Shown here piece by piece: positions 24,050 to 36,048 of a stretch of DNA of 64,000 nucleotides; position 1 is the first letter of the stretch, and each line of letters begins with the position of its first letter. A program made the translations under genes and the position numbers. Source of the DNA: Pegea sp. RAD2-039 (lineage: Eukaryota; Chordata; Thaliacea; Salpida; Salpidae); contig JAQGEQ010000186.1 in assembly GCA_034620365.1 (NCBI GenBank), forward strand, positions 1,426,001 through 1,490,000. Reading direction: 5' to 3'. The notes beneath the pieces were generated by a model, which had not been told where the DNA came from, made no database searches, and was given only the letters and a program-made list of their open reading frames with translations.

Positions 24050-26509
24050 TTTATTCAAATTTATTCATCAAAATCTTCTTCAAAATGAAGATACAAATGT
24101 AGTGATAAAAAAGAGGACTAAAAATAAAGAAAAAATTTTAATTAAATAAAAATATAAAAAGTTATGAACAATTTCTGTAAAAGTGAAAGATTATATAAAT
24201 AAATTATCAATTTGAAAAAACTTTTAAATCTAATAAAAAATAAACAATTGGTATATTTTTAGAAAATAAACTAAATCTATTAATGATTCTATCTTAAGAA
24301 ATTAACAAGATATAAATTTACATAAACAAAAAGAAATTAAATAAAAATTTTATATTTTACAAAAAGTAAATCTTAAATTGAATTAAAAATGTAACTGCTA
24401 GATATATAGAAAAATGTTTTATTTATAATTACTTACTATACAGTAATTATGATCTAATTTAAAAATACTTTCTTAAAAATTAAAATTTTGTAAACATAAA
24501 AATTTTACTAAACATAAAAACACAAAATTTTTAGACTAAAACAAAAAATGAAAAATAAATAAAAATGTTCAGAAAAGTGATGATTACAACAAATAAGCTA
24601 ATGCTACGTAGCATTACTTATCAGCTAGGTGGCGCTGCATGAAATGCTTTCTATTATTTTGAAAACTATTTTGTCTAATTAATTGATTGTATATCATTCA
24701 AAATTTATATTTTTTACATAACAAATAAAATGAGAAAAAAAAATGATAGTTTAACACAGTGAAATTTTCACGAAATTTTATTTTATTCTAAGATCTAGAA
24801 AAATATTTAAATAATGATTGTTTTGATTATTGTAGAAACCTTTTTAAATTGCTATTTATTATAAAGTTTAATTAAACTTTTAAATTGTCATCTAGTAATG
24901 TTCTTATTATTCACAGTAAAAAGTTTTTTTTTACTATAAGGTTTAATCTTCTGACTTCATAGTTGATATCAAACCAACAGTTTTAGAGCATTATTTTTTG
25001 CTTCTTAAAATTTCTTAAATTAATTTGCTAATAGATTGGAGTTCTAACTTTTATAAATGTTTTACAAAATTCATTAGGGTAGTTTCTAGAGTATATGAGC
25101 ATCGATACTTTCAAATCCAAGTACAAGATTTATTCGTTATACAAGTTTTCTTGTTCTCATACTATAGTTGGAGACAATTCAAAGTGTTATTTCGATTAAA
25201 CTATTTCTTCAAAAAAATTTGAAAGGTTTTTCAACGTATGGTTTTTTCAACCATAGATGGTTTATGAATAAGTTTTTTTTTTGAGTAGTTAGATTAGTTA
25301 AGTTAGCTTAACATCTTTACTTAATGTTTTTAAGTAACTTTTCTCAACAAATTTTGTTAAGAATCAGTTTAACTTTAGCTTTTGTTTGTTTCTTAAAGTT
25401 TATTTTAGGGTTAAAGAGATTTTAAAAATCATGATACTATAAAGTCTCAACTAATCCTCTTCCCAACCAATTTTCATAAAAATTGATAATAAATAAAAAA
25501 GAAATATTTAAACTTTCAAACTTAAAAGTTTTATTAAAAGGAAATGTTAACAAAGGAACCCTGAACAATTATCTTGTTAATTGTAATAATCTATCATGAG
25601 CTTAAAATGATAAAAAGTTTATAAAAATTTATTTGATATTTTTCATTAGTTTGCAAATGCTAAAAAAAAATTACTAACTTGATTAATGAAAAAATAAAAT
25701 ATATATATAAAAAAACAAGTTAGTTGTAATTTTTCTAAATTTATGATTTAAGTATGATGGAGAAAGTTGAATTAATTTATATAAATCTATTTATGTTTAT
25801 TTTAAGAATTTAGTACCAATTTTTACAATCTATGATGACTAAAATAACTTTAAGAAGATGTAAAGAAACCTTACCGTGAAAAATATAATAATAATGCCTA
25901 AAAGTATTTTTTAAATGTTCCACATTTTCACAATAATACATCCAGACTATTTTGGAGCTACAGATTGCTTATAGAAAATATTCTATAATTGTTTACTTCT
26001 TTAAAGATATACAAATATGAAACTAACATCTCTGCTACTAAACTGAAAATTACTGAGAAAAAATGGATAAATCTTAATATATTTTCTTTTTGTATTTTTT
26101 ATCATAGTAAAAACTGTATCTAATTTTTTGTGTTTTGTTTTAAAACATAAAAACTAAATTTTCATATTATCTTTTTTTAAAAGAATATTTTTCAGAATTT
26201 TTGACTCCATTATGTAATCAGCATGGTGAAGTTTAAAGTTTTATCGAAATAATAAAAAAAGAGTCAAGGAAATTAAATAATGATAAACTCATACAATAAT
26301 TACAATCTCTATACTTGAAAAACTTTAAATTAAACTTATTTCTAACCATTTTGTGATTCAGTCAATTTTGTCGTAAATATCCAAGCTACAGCAGAGTTAA
26401 TATGGCGAACTCAATTCTGCAATTAACTTTCTAAACAACTTTTAGATAGAAGAAATTAACTGAAATTTTTGAAATTTATAAAAATCCTTAATTTCCATTT
26501 TCTATCAAA
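24050..26509. other. AT-rich spacer between DNAJB11 and ADGRA
   Basis: No gene is supported. It holds the shared 5' flank of two divergently arranged genes. The only distinctive structure is the perfect palindrome at 24599-24616. Confidence 0.45.
24599..24616. repeat. 18-bp perfect palindrome
   Basis: TAATGCTACGTAGCATTA equals its own reverse complement. The flanks aataag on the left and cttat on the right extend the inverted repeat with one unpaired base. It lies 550 bp upstream of the DNAJB11 start, in an otherwise featureless spacer. It could be a dimeric transcription factor site or a cruciform; function is unknown. Confidence 0.6.
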
Positions 26510-29500
26510 ATGATCAAATTTAATTCAAATTCTTTAAAAAAACAGAGTTTTTTAGGAATTGACAAAATGTTTAAATATTTTGTAATATGTCTTTTCATTT
26601 TTCATTCAAATTTTGTTGAAACTTTTTTTCAATTTAATGGGATTGAAGTTTGTAATCTTTTTCACCAATCAAACATGAATCATGTCAGTTGAGATTCTAT
26701 TTGGTGCATTTTCATAGATTTTATTTTCTTCAGCTTGATGGAAAAAAATCTTCATCAAAATCTACTTTTCCAGAAGTGTCTTGCAAAAGAGAAAAATTCT
26801 GGAGGGAAATATTTCGTCAAAACAAGTTTCCAAATGGGTTTTTTGAAATGTTTGTCTGGTGTCAAAATAGCTTCAATTGTTTATAAACTGTTTTTGTTTA
26901 GAAATCTTTCATACAATCAAATAGGTTTTATTGATGAAAATACCTTTGGAAGAAATAAAAGCGTTTTAGAAAGAATTAAAAAATTGTTAGTTTTTATTGA
27001 AATTCTTTTTGTAAACAATTTTGATTTCTAAAAAATTGCTTTTATTAAAAATATTTAATCATTTTAAACTTTGAATGATAAAGTTGAAGATGATTTATTT
27101 CAAAGTAATCTTTTTCAGGGACCTTTCTTTTAATAACATTGGAAGATTAGAAAATAATTCTTTTTCATCTTTTACAAATTTACTTCAACTGTAAGTTTGA
27201 AAAAATAAATTTATAATTTCGGGTTTTATTTTTATTTTTTTATTGAAGGAATCTTACAAATAACAAAATAATCAGAATTCCTGACAATACTTTTACTGGT
27301 TTGAATTCATTAAAAAAATTGTAAGTTTAAAAAGTTCAAAAAATCAAAAAAATTAAAAAAAAATTTTTCAGGTTTTTGAAGTCAAATCAAATCTCAGTTT
27401 TGTTGAAAAATTCTTTTCAAAATCTTTCTTCTTTGGAACATTTGTGAGATATTTTAATAAAAATATATTTTTTGTTTCATCTTGATGTTTCCAGAGATTT
27501 TTCTGACAATCCAATCATTTGTAATTGTCTCATTAAAGACTTTATTAAATGGAAAAGATTAATGAAAAAGAAGAAGAAAAAAATTCGAATTTTAGGAAAA
27601 TGTTTTTACCCAAACGAAAAAAGACGAAATTTAATTGTTGATCTAAAAAGCAGAAAGCTCAACTGTAGTGAGTTATAAAAGTCACGTGGTTATACTTTGA
27701 TGTCACGTGGTTGTGCCTCGATGTCACGTGGTTGTATCTTGTAGTCAAGTGGTAGACATCTTCATTATTTGCAGATTCTATTTTGACTGATGTTCCATTT
27801 AAGCTTTCACCATCAAAATCTCAAATTGTTTTCGAAGGAGACTCCATCACTTTAGGATGTGAAGCTATCAATCTTCAAAATTCAAAAGTATTTTTCTCAG
27901 ATCTTTAAATTTTCGAAAAATTTCACTTTTTAATTTTTAGCTACAATGGAGTTTAAACAATGAATTGATAGGAAACGAAATCAAAGAATCTGACTCTGTT
28001 GGGATTATTTCAAACTATTTTCATTTATCAAATATCACTCAAAATCATTCAGGTTTCAACTTTCATCTCAATTAATTCATCTATCAACAAATATTTCAGG
28101 AATTTGGAAATGTTTGGCAACTTCCAATTACTCGGCTGTATCACGTGAGATTACATTATCAGTTATCAAATCTTCAGCTAAATATTGTGAATCTGATGAG
28201 GAAGATTCAGATAAGGGATTTTTTAAGTGGCATCAGACTGTTTCTGATTTAACTTCACAAGTTTCTTGTTCATTTTGTGAAGTTAGTTTTGAAATGAAAA
28301 TTTTGTTTAGATAACTTCACAACGATTTTCTAGGAATCTGATTGTTTTGCAAATCGTAAATGTGAAAACGGAGATTGGAAACCAGCAAATTATCAAAAAT
28401 GTTTATATATTGACGAAGACTCCAGAAAAATTCATGTTAGTAACTGGTTGCTAGGTAGTTGCTAAGTAGTGCTCGCTGCTAGATGGTTATTGGTTGCTAA
28501 GTAGTTCTCTTTGCTATGTGGTTATTGGTTGCTAAGTAGTGCTCGTTGCTAGGTGGTTATTGGTTGCTAAGTAGTGCTCGTTGCTAGGTGGTTATTGGTT
28601 GCTAAGTATTACTTGTTGCTAAATAGTACTCGTTGCTAGATGGTTATTGGTTGCTAAGTAGTACTCGTTGCTATGTGGTTATTGGTGGCTAAGTATTACT
28701 CGTTGCTATGTCGTTATTGGTTGCTAAGTAGTACTCGTTGCTATGTGGTTATTGGTTGCTAAGTAGTACTTGTTGCTATGCGATTATTGGTTGCTAAGTA
28801 GTACTCTTTGCTATGTGGTTATTGGTTGCTAAGTAGTGCTCGTTGCTAGGTGGTTATTGGTTGCTAAGTACTACTCGTTGCTATGTAGTTATTGGTTGCT
28901 AAGTATTACTTGTTGCTAAATAGTACTCTTTGCTATGTGGTTATTGGTTGCTAAGTAGTACTCGTTGCTATGCGATTATTGGTTGCTAAGTAGTACTCTT
29001 TGCTATGTGGTTATTGGTTGCTAAGTAGTGCTCGTTGCTAGGTGGTTATTGGTTGCTGAGTAGTGCTTGTTGCTATGTGGTTATTGGTTGTTAAGTAGTG
29101 CTCGTTGCTATGTAGTTATTGGTTGCTAAGTAATGCTCGTTGCTATGTAGTTATTGGTTGCTAAGTAGTACTCGTTGCTATGTAGTTATTGGTTGCTAAG
29201 TAATGCTCGTTGCTATGTAGTTATTGGTTGCTAAGTAGTGCTTGTTGCTATGCGGTTATTGATTGTCAAGTACCTACAAGTTGTTTTAAGAAGTTTTTTT
29301 TTCAGAAAATTGTTTCCAACATAAGTAATAAAGAAAAATGTATGAAAGGAATTCGACAAATAAATTCTCAAATTAAATTTACTAACTTCACAATTTTTCC
29401 TATTATTCATCAATTTTATCATCAATGTTTACTTCATCTCAAAAACTCAACAATTGAACAAGTTAGTTTGTCTCTATGACCTAATCTGCTGCATCGTTGA

Positions 29501-32500
29501 TGATGTCATTTCTTAAATCATCAATGACGTCATTTTTTAAATTGACAATGACGTCATATGTCCTTTTTTCAGAACGAATCGTGGAGAAATTTTTTATCAG
29601 AGTTTTTATCATTTTTTTCTCAAATTCTTCAAATTTTTCCTTTAAATAGAAATGACTCGAAACTTTTATCGAATCTCACCGAAGATTCGTTCGATTTAAT
29701 CGAAAATATAATTTTTCAAACTTCGAATTTACTTCCGGATACAAACTATTTCAAAATTCTTCAAGTTTGTTCAAAAGTTCCGTTTTTTTTCGAAAAAAAA
29801 AAAATGAATTGTTTACAGAAATCGGAAAATTTGAATATTTCGTTGATTAGTGTTTCCAATTCGGAAAATGAAATTTCGGTTTGTGATTTTTTCGAAAAGA
29901 TTGAAATTTGCCGCCAAGTTTCCAAAATGGCTTTTTTAAATGTTGGTTTGAATCAGTTTATGCAAATTAGCTGGTTAATTTAACTATTTTTATATTCAGC
30001 ATTCCTCAGTAGTTTTATTTCCAGTGAAATCAACTAATTTGCATAAAATCGCAGTTTCAATTGCAATTTTCAAGTAAGCGCTAGCTGGCATTAAAAGTAG
30101 TTTTTCGAAAACTTTTTTTACAGAAATCCAAATCTTTTTACAAATTCGAAAATCGAATTTAAAACTATAAAAAGTTTCAACAATTCTCTTCAAAGTTCAA
30201 ATCTTCAAACTTCAAGTTGGAGTCCTCAGAAACTTCTTCTTATCTCTTCAATTTATTCGATTAATTTGATCAACAAATCTGAGAATATCAATCTTTCATT
30301 TGCTGCAGTTTTTCCAACTTCCAAACAAGGTCTTGATCCTTATTTTTATCTTCTCATCTTTTTTAATCCTTTTTTTAATCTTTTATTCATCTTGGTCTTC
30401 ACCCTGATCTTAATTTTTATATTTTAGTGGCTTCTTGTGATCATAAATTTGAGATTTGGGTTTGGAATGATTCTATTTGGAATCCAACTTCATCTGATGT
30501 TTGTTATTTCGACAAACTCCGGTTAAGATCAGATTTGTTGAGATCTTTCACTTGTACAAAACCTGGAACATTTGCAGTAGTCATGGTTAGTTTCTCTAAT
30601 CCTCATCTTTATATAGTCTTCATCTTCCGTTCTTCATCTTCTGTTCTTCATCATCTGACATTCATCTCACCATCTTTATATCCTAGTTTATGTCTTCTGA
30701 TCTTCTTCTTCTGATTTTCTTTCGCTAAATGCCATCTCTTCAACAGGACATAGCAACAGGTGGCAACAAACATCAAATTGTTCCCAATATCTTTGTATGG
30801 GTCTCTTCTTGTCTTTTTGCTGTCTCTCTTCTCATTATAATCAGTACAGAAATCCTCTTCATCAAGTAAGTCTCTTCTTCTAAAGATCATATTTCTTACA
30901 AAGATCCTTCTAAGAGTCCCACATTCACGAGAAAGACAACATATTCAAATCAGCACCTTGCTTCACATGCTGGTTCCAGTTGTAGCTTTCAGTTTTGGTA
31001 TTTGGAGAACCAATCAAATTGTAAGCTTCAAATCCTCAACTTCTTCGTCTAACATCTTTATTTCAGACCCTCTGTTACGTAACCGGTATCGCGATCCACT
31101 ATTCGGTGCTTTCCGTCTTTATGTGGATCGCGATTTCAGTTCGTCTCATCTGTACAGATGTCAACGCTTTTGAAAAATCTTTAGAAGCTCGAAAATCGAA
31201 ACCAATTTTGAGTTTTTATCTTTTGGCTTGTGGACTTCCTGCAATTATTTGTAGCATTACTGCTTCTACTAATATTGATAATTATCTGGGACATCGGAAT
31301 AGATAGTGAGCTCACAAAAGATCTATTTTAATCTGTAGAATACTAAAAATTGAACATTTAAAAAATTTCTTCATTTAAAAATTTATTGTTTTTATTTTAT
31401 CGAAGTAATATTTGTTTATTTGTTAATTATAGTTTTAAAAACAAATATCATTTTTTTAATTAGATGATAAACTGATTACGAATTCCACGAAATAAACAGA
31501 AAACTTAAATTTAACAAAAATTGTTTAAGATTTCAAGATTTTGTTTATATCTTCAAACAATTTAGAAATTGAAAATAATCTGAAATTCGATGTTTAGATA
31601 AACAAAAAACTTGAAACAAATCTATCAATTGTGTTTTGTAGTTGCTGGTTGAACTGGAATACAAGCCTCTACGCCTTTTATCTGCCAATCATGTTCATTG
31701 TTGTGTATTCCTTTTTTAAATATATCAGAACTTTGAATTTAATTTCAAAATCTTACAAGAAAAGTCTGGAGGTTAACACAAACAAAAATATAAACAACTC
31801 CGTTGCGTAAGTTTCCCGGATGATTTGATAAAGATTTGGTTTTGATGATTTTTTATATGAAGTAGTGAAGATGTTCCTTTGAGATTTGGTTTTAATCAAA
31901 TTGATGAAAATTCATCTTGTATTCATCAAAGACGAAATGATCCTCCAAAATTTGTAAGTAGATCTTCTGATCTTCATCAGTTGATCTTCATCTTCTGAAT
32001 CTGTTCATATCTTCAGGGACTTCGAGTACACAGAGATCGCCTTTGTTCAATTCCTCTTCCATTTTTATCTCTGATCATTTTATGGCTCTTCGCTGCTCTC
32101 TCTGTGACGTCATCGTATCCAGGAGACTCTTCGACCCCTAATCAGGTTCTTAACATCTGATCTTGATCCTCATCTCTAACTAATCTTTTACAGACTCCTT
32201 TTTGTTGGAAGATTGCGTCAAATCGAAGCAGGAGCATATTTGAGGTCTTTTTTGGACTCTCGTGTCTTTCAACTTCATTCATCTTCATCTTCCGATTCAT
32301 CTACCTCCAAAATGAAGTGAAGAATAAATTCAGGGACACTTGGAAGATATTTTTCTCCAAAAAAGATGCTTCTGAGCAAGGTGAGATGCAACTGAAAGAA
32401 GATCATCTGAAGATTAAGTTCAAATTTAAAGGGAGAAAGATAAGATGAAGATCAAACTAAGATCAATTTCTATTTTCAGATTCTGAGAATTCTCAAAATG

Positions 32501-33395
32501 AAGAAACAAATTTGGAATCTGACAACAAACCTCACAATAAACAAACGAGCAACAAACTAACAAGCAATTCACAAACTGTAATTTCTACAAACTCAAATAT
32601 TGACGAATTTACTACAAGTGACAAAAACCAACAAAAACAAAAAACAAATTTAACAAAATCTCAAAACTTGTCTTCTTGTTGCAAATCAACTTGTTCATCA
32701 ATTCAAGTTAGTTTCAGTTTGTTCATTTGATTTCTATTAATGACTTCTGTACAGGTTTCTCATCATGGTGACCAACAAACAAGTCATTTGAATCATTTCA
32801 ACCAAACAGAAAAACCTTTGAAGTTAACAAACTTACAGGTTGGTCAACTTTTCTATCAAAGTTGATATTTTGTTGAAAAGTTTTAAGAAATCTTGAAAGT
32901 TTTTGTGGCAACTTACATCTTAACAACTTTTCTAATTAATTTCTGATGAACTTTTAATTTCAAATCAATTTCATCTCTGACATTTAAACTTCTGATTCTA
33001 TTTTCAGCACCAACGTATAATGAAGCAGAAACACAACCAGCATTTTTATAAAAACATTTTACAAATGGACAGCAAGGTGTTGGCTCAAAGACATCTTAAA
33101 GTCCGAAAAGCTCTTCAAGAAAGAAGAAGGAACCCTAAAAAGCTCACAGTCCTTCGAGAGCATGCCCAAGACTCCTTGACAAGTGATAACGACAAAAATC
33201 TGTCAAAAAATGCTGAAATTTCATCAAATTGTTGGTTTCAATGTTGAAATAAGGAATTTGTGAATAATTTTACATGTTTCCGCAGCTAATGAGAATTCGA
33301 GAAATGGAAGTAGCGACGCGAGAAGTATTAAATCTCATGGTTACCTCACTGTTAGTGATCTATTCCGAATATCGAATGTAGAAGAAATTATGTAA
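26510..33395 (+). CDS. ADGRA: Adhesion G-protein-coupled receptor, subfamily A (GPR124/GPR125-like)
   Basis: A complete adhesion GPCR in 27 phase-consistent exons, 1304 residues (human ADGRA3 about 1321). Order: signal peptide (MFKYFVICLFIFH; Met at 26567, or the upstream ATG at 26510); a leucine-rich region (residues about 80-197) in which three repeats are exact 72-nt exons with phase 2 introns (27119-27190, 27249-27320, 27372-27443); LRRCT with CNC; an Ig domain (27775 on); a hormone-receptor domain to residue 424; a GAIN-like region; a GPS-like segment (30428-30585) ending CTKPGTFAVV, without the HL-S/T cleavage site, as in vertebrate subfamily A. TM1-TM7 lie in exons 17-23 (30747-32380). 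The cytosolic tail keeps the motifs LKLTNLQ and KLTVLREHAQD shared with GPR125. It ends VEEIM rather than ETTV. Least certain junction: 29941/30000. Confidence 0.93.
27678..27752 (+). repeat. 24-bp tandem repeat with CACGTG, ADGRA intron 7
   Basis: Three clear units and one degenerate unit of about 24 bp share GTCACGTGGTTGT. Each clear unit contains the palindromic E-box CACGTG preceded by GT, resembling a TFE/MITF-type site. The array occupies most of the short intron 27668-27774. Confidence 0.75.
28436..29275 (+). repeat. 35-bp minisatellite filling ADGRA intron 11
   Basis: About 24 head-to-tail copies of a 35-bp unit built on GGTTGCTAAGTAGTGCTCG plus TTGCTATGTGGTTATT. Variants at fixed positions (gtgctcg, gtactcg, gtactcttt; atgtggtt, aggtggtt, atgcgatt) recur in blocks, indicating duplication of multi-unit segments. 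The intron (28436-29305) is thus about ten times longer than its neighbours. The core TTGGTTGCTAAGTAGTG also occurs once in a cyclin Y intron near 35078-35094. Confidence 0.92.
29483..29560. repeat. TGACGTCA-containing repeats in ADGRA intron 12
   Basis: Three irregular units of about 24 bp (atgatgtcatttctt, atgacgtcatttttt, atgacgtcatatgtc) supply two perfect TGACGTCA palindromes, at 29525 and 29549. They fill most of the 111-nt intron. Confidence 0.7.
30330..30427 (+). repeat. Pyrimidine-rich TTCATCTTCTGATC-type array, ADGRA intron 15
   Basis: A degenerate run of gatccttattttta, cttctcatc, aatctttt and cttcaccctgatct words, almost pure pyrimidine in the sense strand. The next intron (30586-30746) carries more of the same family (cttcatcttccgttcttcatcttctgttcttcatc). 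Related arrays in reverse orientation fill introns of cyclin Y and AP2M1. Confidence 0.6.
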
Positions 33396-34066
33396 ATTTC
33401 TTTGTTTGTACAAATCTCTCTTTTCTTATTGGCTGAAAATTTTTTGGATTTTTTTTACAAATCGATTTTTTGCTAAAAACAAAAAAACATTTTTAATCAT
33501 TTTGTTTCGAATGACTTTTTTTATATTTGAAATTCTTTTTTCTGTCTGTTTCTAAAGGTCAACAAATAACTAAGTTTCTTCAATTTATCTTCTTGTTTAC
33601 AAAACACATTTAAGAGCTTTATGCTGACTAAAAAATACAAAGTTCAAAAATTTCAGCAAATTTTTTTGTCTTCTTTCATTTTATCAATAATCTAAAAAAG
33701 AAATTGAAACAAAAGTTTTAGAGTGTTTAATAATTGATTGTTTTTGATTTTAGCTTTTAAAATGGTTTTTAACTAAATTTCTGATAAAAAAAAACAACTT
33801 CAACTTCAAATAAACACTTTTTTTAAATTTATTGATTAGAGTTTTAAAATGGATAATTTATTTTATAAATAAACAAAAAAAATGTTTGAAGCAACGAGTA
33901 AGCTTATCAGGAATTGAAAAATGTAAATTGCACAAAATGCAATTTGTAAAAAAAGTTGAAAGATTTCAAAAAACTTTTAAAAGAAATTCTACATTTAAGC
34001 AAAAAACGAATATTTAATGATTTTAATTTGTCTAAAATAAAGTGCTGCGATAAAAAAGTTGAAGCG
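33396..34066. other. Convergent 3' flanks of ADGRA and cyclin Y
   Basis: No gene. AT-rich DNA between two convergent genes. A 61-codon plus-strand ORF at 33832-34017 is Lys-rich and without recognisable features, so I treat it as chance. Confidence 0.5.
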
Positions 34067-36048
34067 CTAAGATAATACTATGCTTGTAGTGCTGAGGTGG
34101 CCAATCAAATGGTCTGTACTCATAGATCTAGGAATAAGGCTACTTCCAGAATCTTTAAACTTCATTTCACAGACAGATGACGTCGCCTAAATATATTAAA
34201 AGTCAAAAAATAAAAAAATAAATGAAATAAATCTCAACCTCGAGTTTTAGAGCTCTCTCTTTGTCGAGAAGTTCATTTGGAAAAAGTAAGTTTTGATTTT
34301 CAGCTAAAGTTCTTAAGTCGAAATAGTATTTAGCGTAAACACTGCTAGGTACATTGATGTTGAAGTTGATGTACTCCAAAAACTTCCTTTCCATCTCATT
34401 CCTGGAGTTAAATGATTGATTTAATTGAGATGTTTTCGCAAAGACACACACATACATGCTTTCCACGCTAACATCTTGAAGAATTTGGCAATAGTCAACA
34501 TTCCACACTGCTTGGTCGTCCCAAACCTTTGAAGCTAACAAGATTGCTCCTAAAAGATAGTAGGATCAAAAGATGAAGATCAGGAGATGAGGATCAGCGG
34601 ATGAGGATCAGATGATAAAGAATAAAAGATAAAGATCAAAATATGAAGATCAAAAGGTAAGGTTCAAAGGATAAAGATCATAAGATGAAGATTATAAGAT
34701 GAGGATCAATTGATGAATATTAAGGAATAAAGAATAGGAATGAGAAACAGAAGATGAAGATCAGAAGATGAGGATTAGATGCGGATGAGGTGAAGTACCC
34801 AGAAGAATTCTTTTCCAATTCGCAGAACAAATCAAAATTTCAGCATAACTCAAAAGTCTTTCAACATAAATCTAAAATGAAAAAAAAATCAAAATTTCAT
34901 CAAAATATTGAAAAGTTGAACAAACCAAAGTTACAATCGAACATTCAGCTGTTAGTTGAGCTGCATTAAAGAGAGTTCTGATAAAACGATAAATCTGCCG
35001 GTGGTCTGGTACCAAACAGTCGTAGTCAGCTGGCACCTTCTCCTTCTGTAGAAAATGGAATGTTAATTGACAGTTGATTGGTTGCTAAGTAGTGAGATTA
35101 TTCAATTTCCTGCACAGCTGAACTATTTGAAAATTTCAACTAACTGTTAGCGGGTGAGACTTTTCATCAAATATCTCAGGAGTTAACTTCTCTTTTTCGT
35201 TTGGATGCCTGATATGATAATAAACTGCAAAAGCGACACTAAAAAGCAAAAAGTTTAAAAAGTGAAAACTAAAAAGTTTAAATTTTCAACCATTTAATAG
35301 AAGCTTTGATATTAGGCTGACTAACTGTGCTATCGTCAATGTAAACTGTGGAACAAGAACTCCTGCGTTTGCGAGACACTGAAGATGGAGATACCTGAAA
35401 GAGAAAGATCAGGTGATGAAGATCAGATCAGGAAGATCACAAGTTTAAAATGTAGTTGGTTAGATCAGAAGATTAAATCATTAAAAACAAAAGATAAAGA
35501 TTGTAAGATAAAGATCAAAATAAGATGGATCAAAAGATGAAGATCAGAAGATGAAGATCAGAAGATGAAGATCAAAAGATGAGAGTTAGGAGATGAAGAT
35601 CAGATTATTTAAATAACAAATATTTAATGGAGAAACAAAATTCAGAAACTAACATTCAAAGCACCCGACTTTCTCCTTTCTAAATCTGAAAAATACTTAT
35701 AATTAATAGAAGTAATTTGCATAAAATCCTTAACCTTCAGTGTGACATTTCTGAATAAAGATACTTTGTACTTTGGCATGATCAGAAGGAGTTAAAGTTT
35801 CATCTAGAAAAAAAAATTCAGGTTTTGGAACAAAAGATAAAAAATTTGTTTTAACTTTCGATTCGTTCTCTATCGCTTATATGCTGGAGATTAGAAGGCG
35901 TCAAGATTGCTGTTGAGGGTGTGTACTGTGACGTCTCAGGTCTTGAACTAATTTCTGGAACATGACTGTACGTGTTTCGGTCTTTTCCGGATTTACATTG
36001 TATTGGGGAACTAGCTTGGACACATATTCTACAATTATTGTTACCCAT
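34067..36048 (-). CDS. CCNY: Cyclin Y
   Basis: Cyclin Y is a membrane-anchored cyclin that activates PFTAIRE/PCTAIRE kinases (CDK14/CDK16), including in Wnt co-receptor phosphorylation. Ten exons on the minus strand: 36048-35856, 35803-35735, 35685-35654, 35394-35291, 35238-35145, 35045-34926, 34871-34799, 34549-34456, 34401-34239 and 34186-34067. They give 353 residues (human 341) with consistent phases. The N terminus MGNNNCRIC offers Gly2 for myristoylation and nearby Cys for palmitoylation. Conserved blocks are [26 protein letters not shown], the cyclin box with [39 protein letters not shown] and [17 protein letters not shown], and a tail resembling the human one. The 3' end was placed by that tail similarity and phase. 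Confidence 0.95.
34560..34798 (-). repeat. TTCATCTTCTGATC-type array, cyclin Y intron 7
   Basis: Plus strand shows about fifteen degenerate units such as agatgaagatcag and agatgaggatcag; on the coding strand this is pyrimidine-rich. It fills almost all of the intron 34550-34798. A second array (35400-35610) fills intron 3 of the same gene. Confidence 0.75.
35400..35610 (-). repeat. TTCATCTTCTGATC-type array, cyclin Y intron 3
   Basis: Degenerate tandem units (agatgaagatcagaagatgaagatcag and variants) on the plus strand, antisense to the gene. The array accounts for most of the 259-nt intron. Confidence 0.75.
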
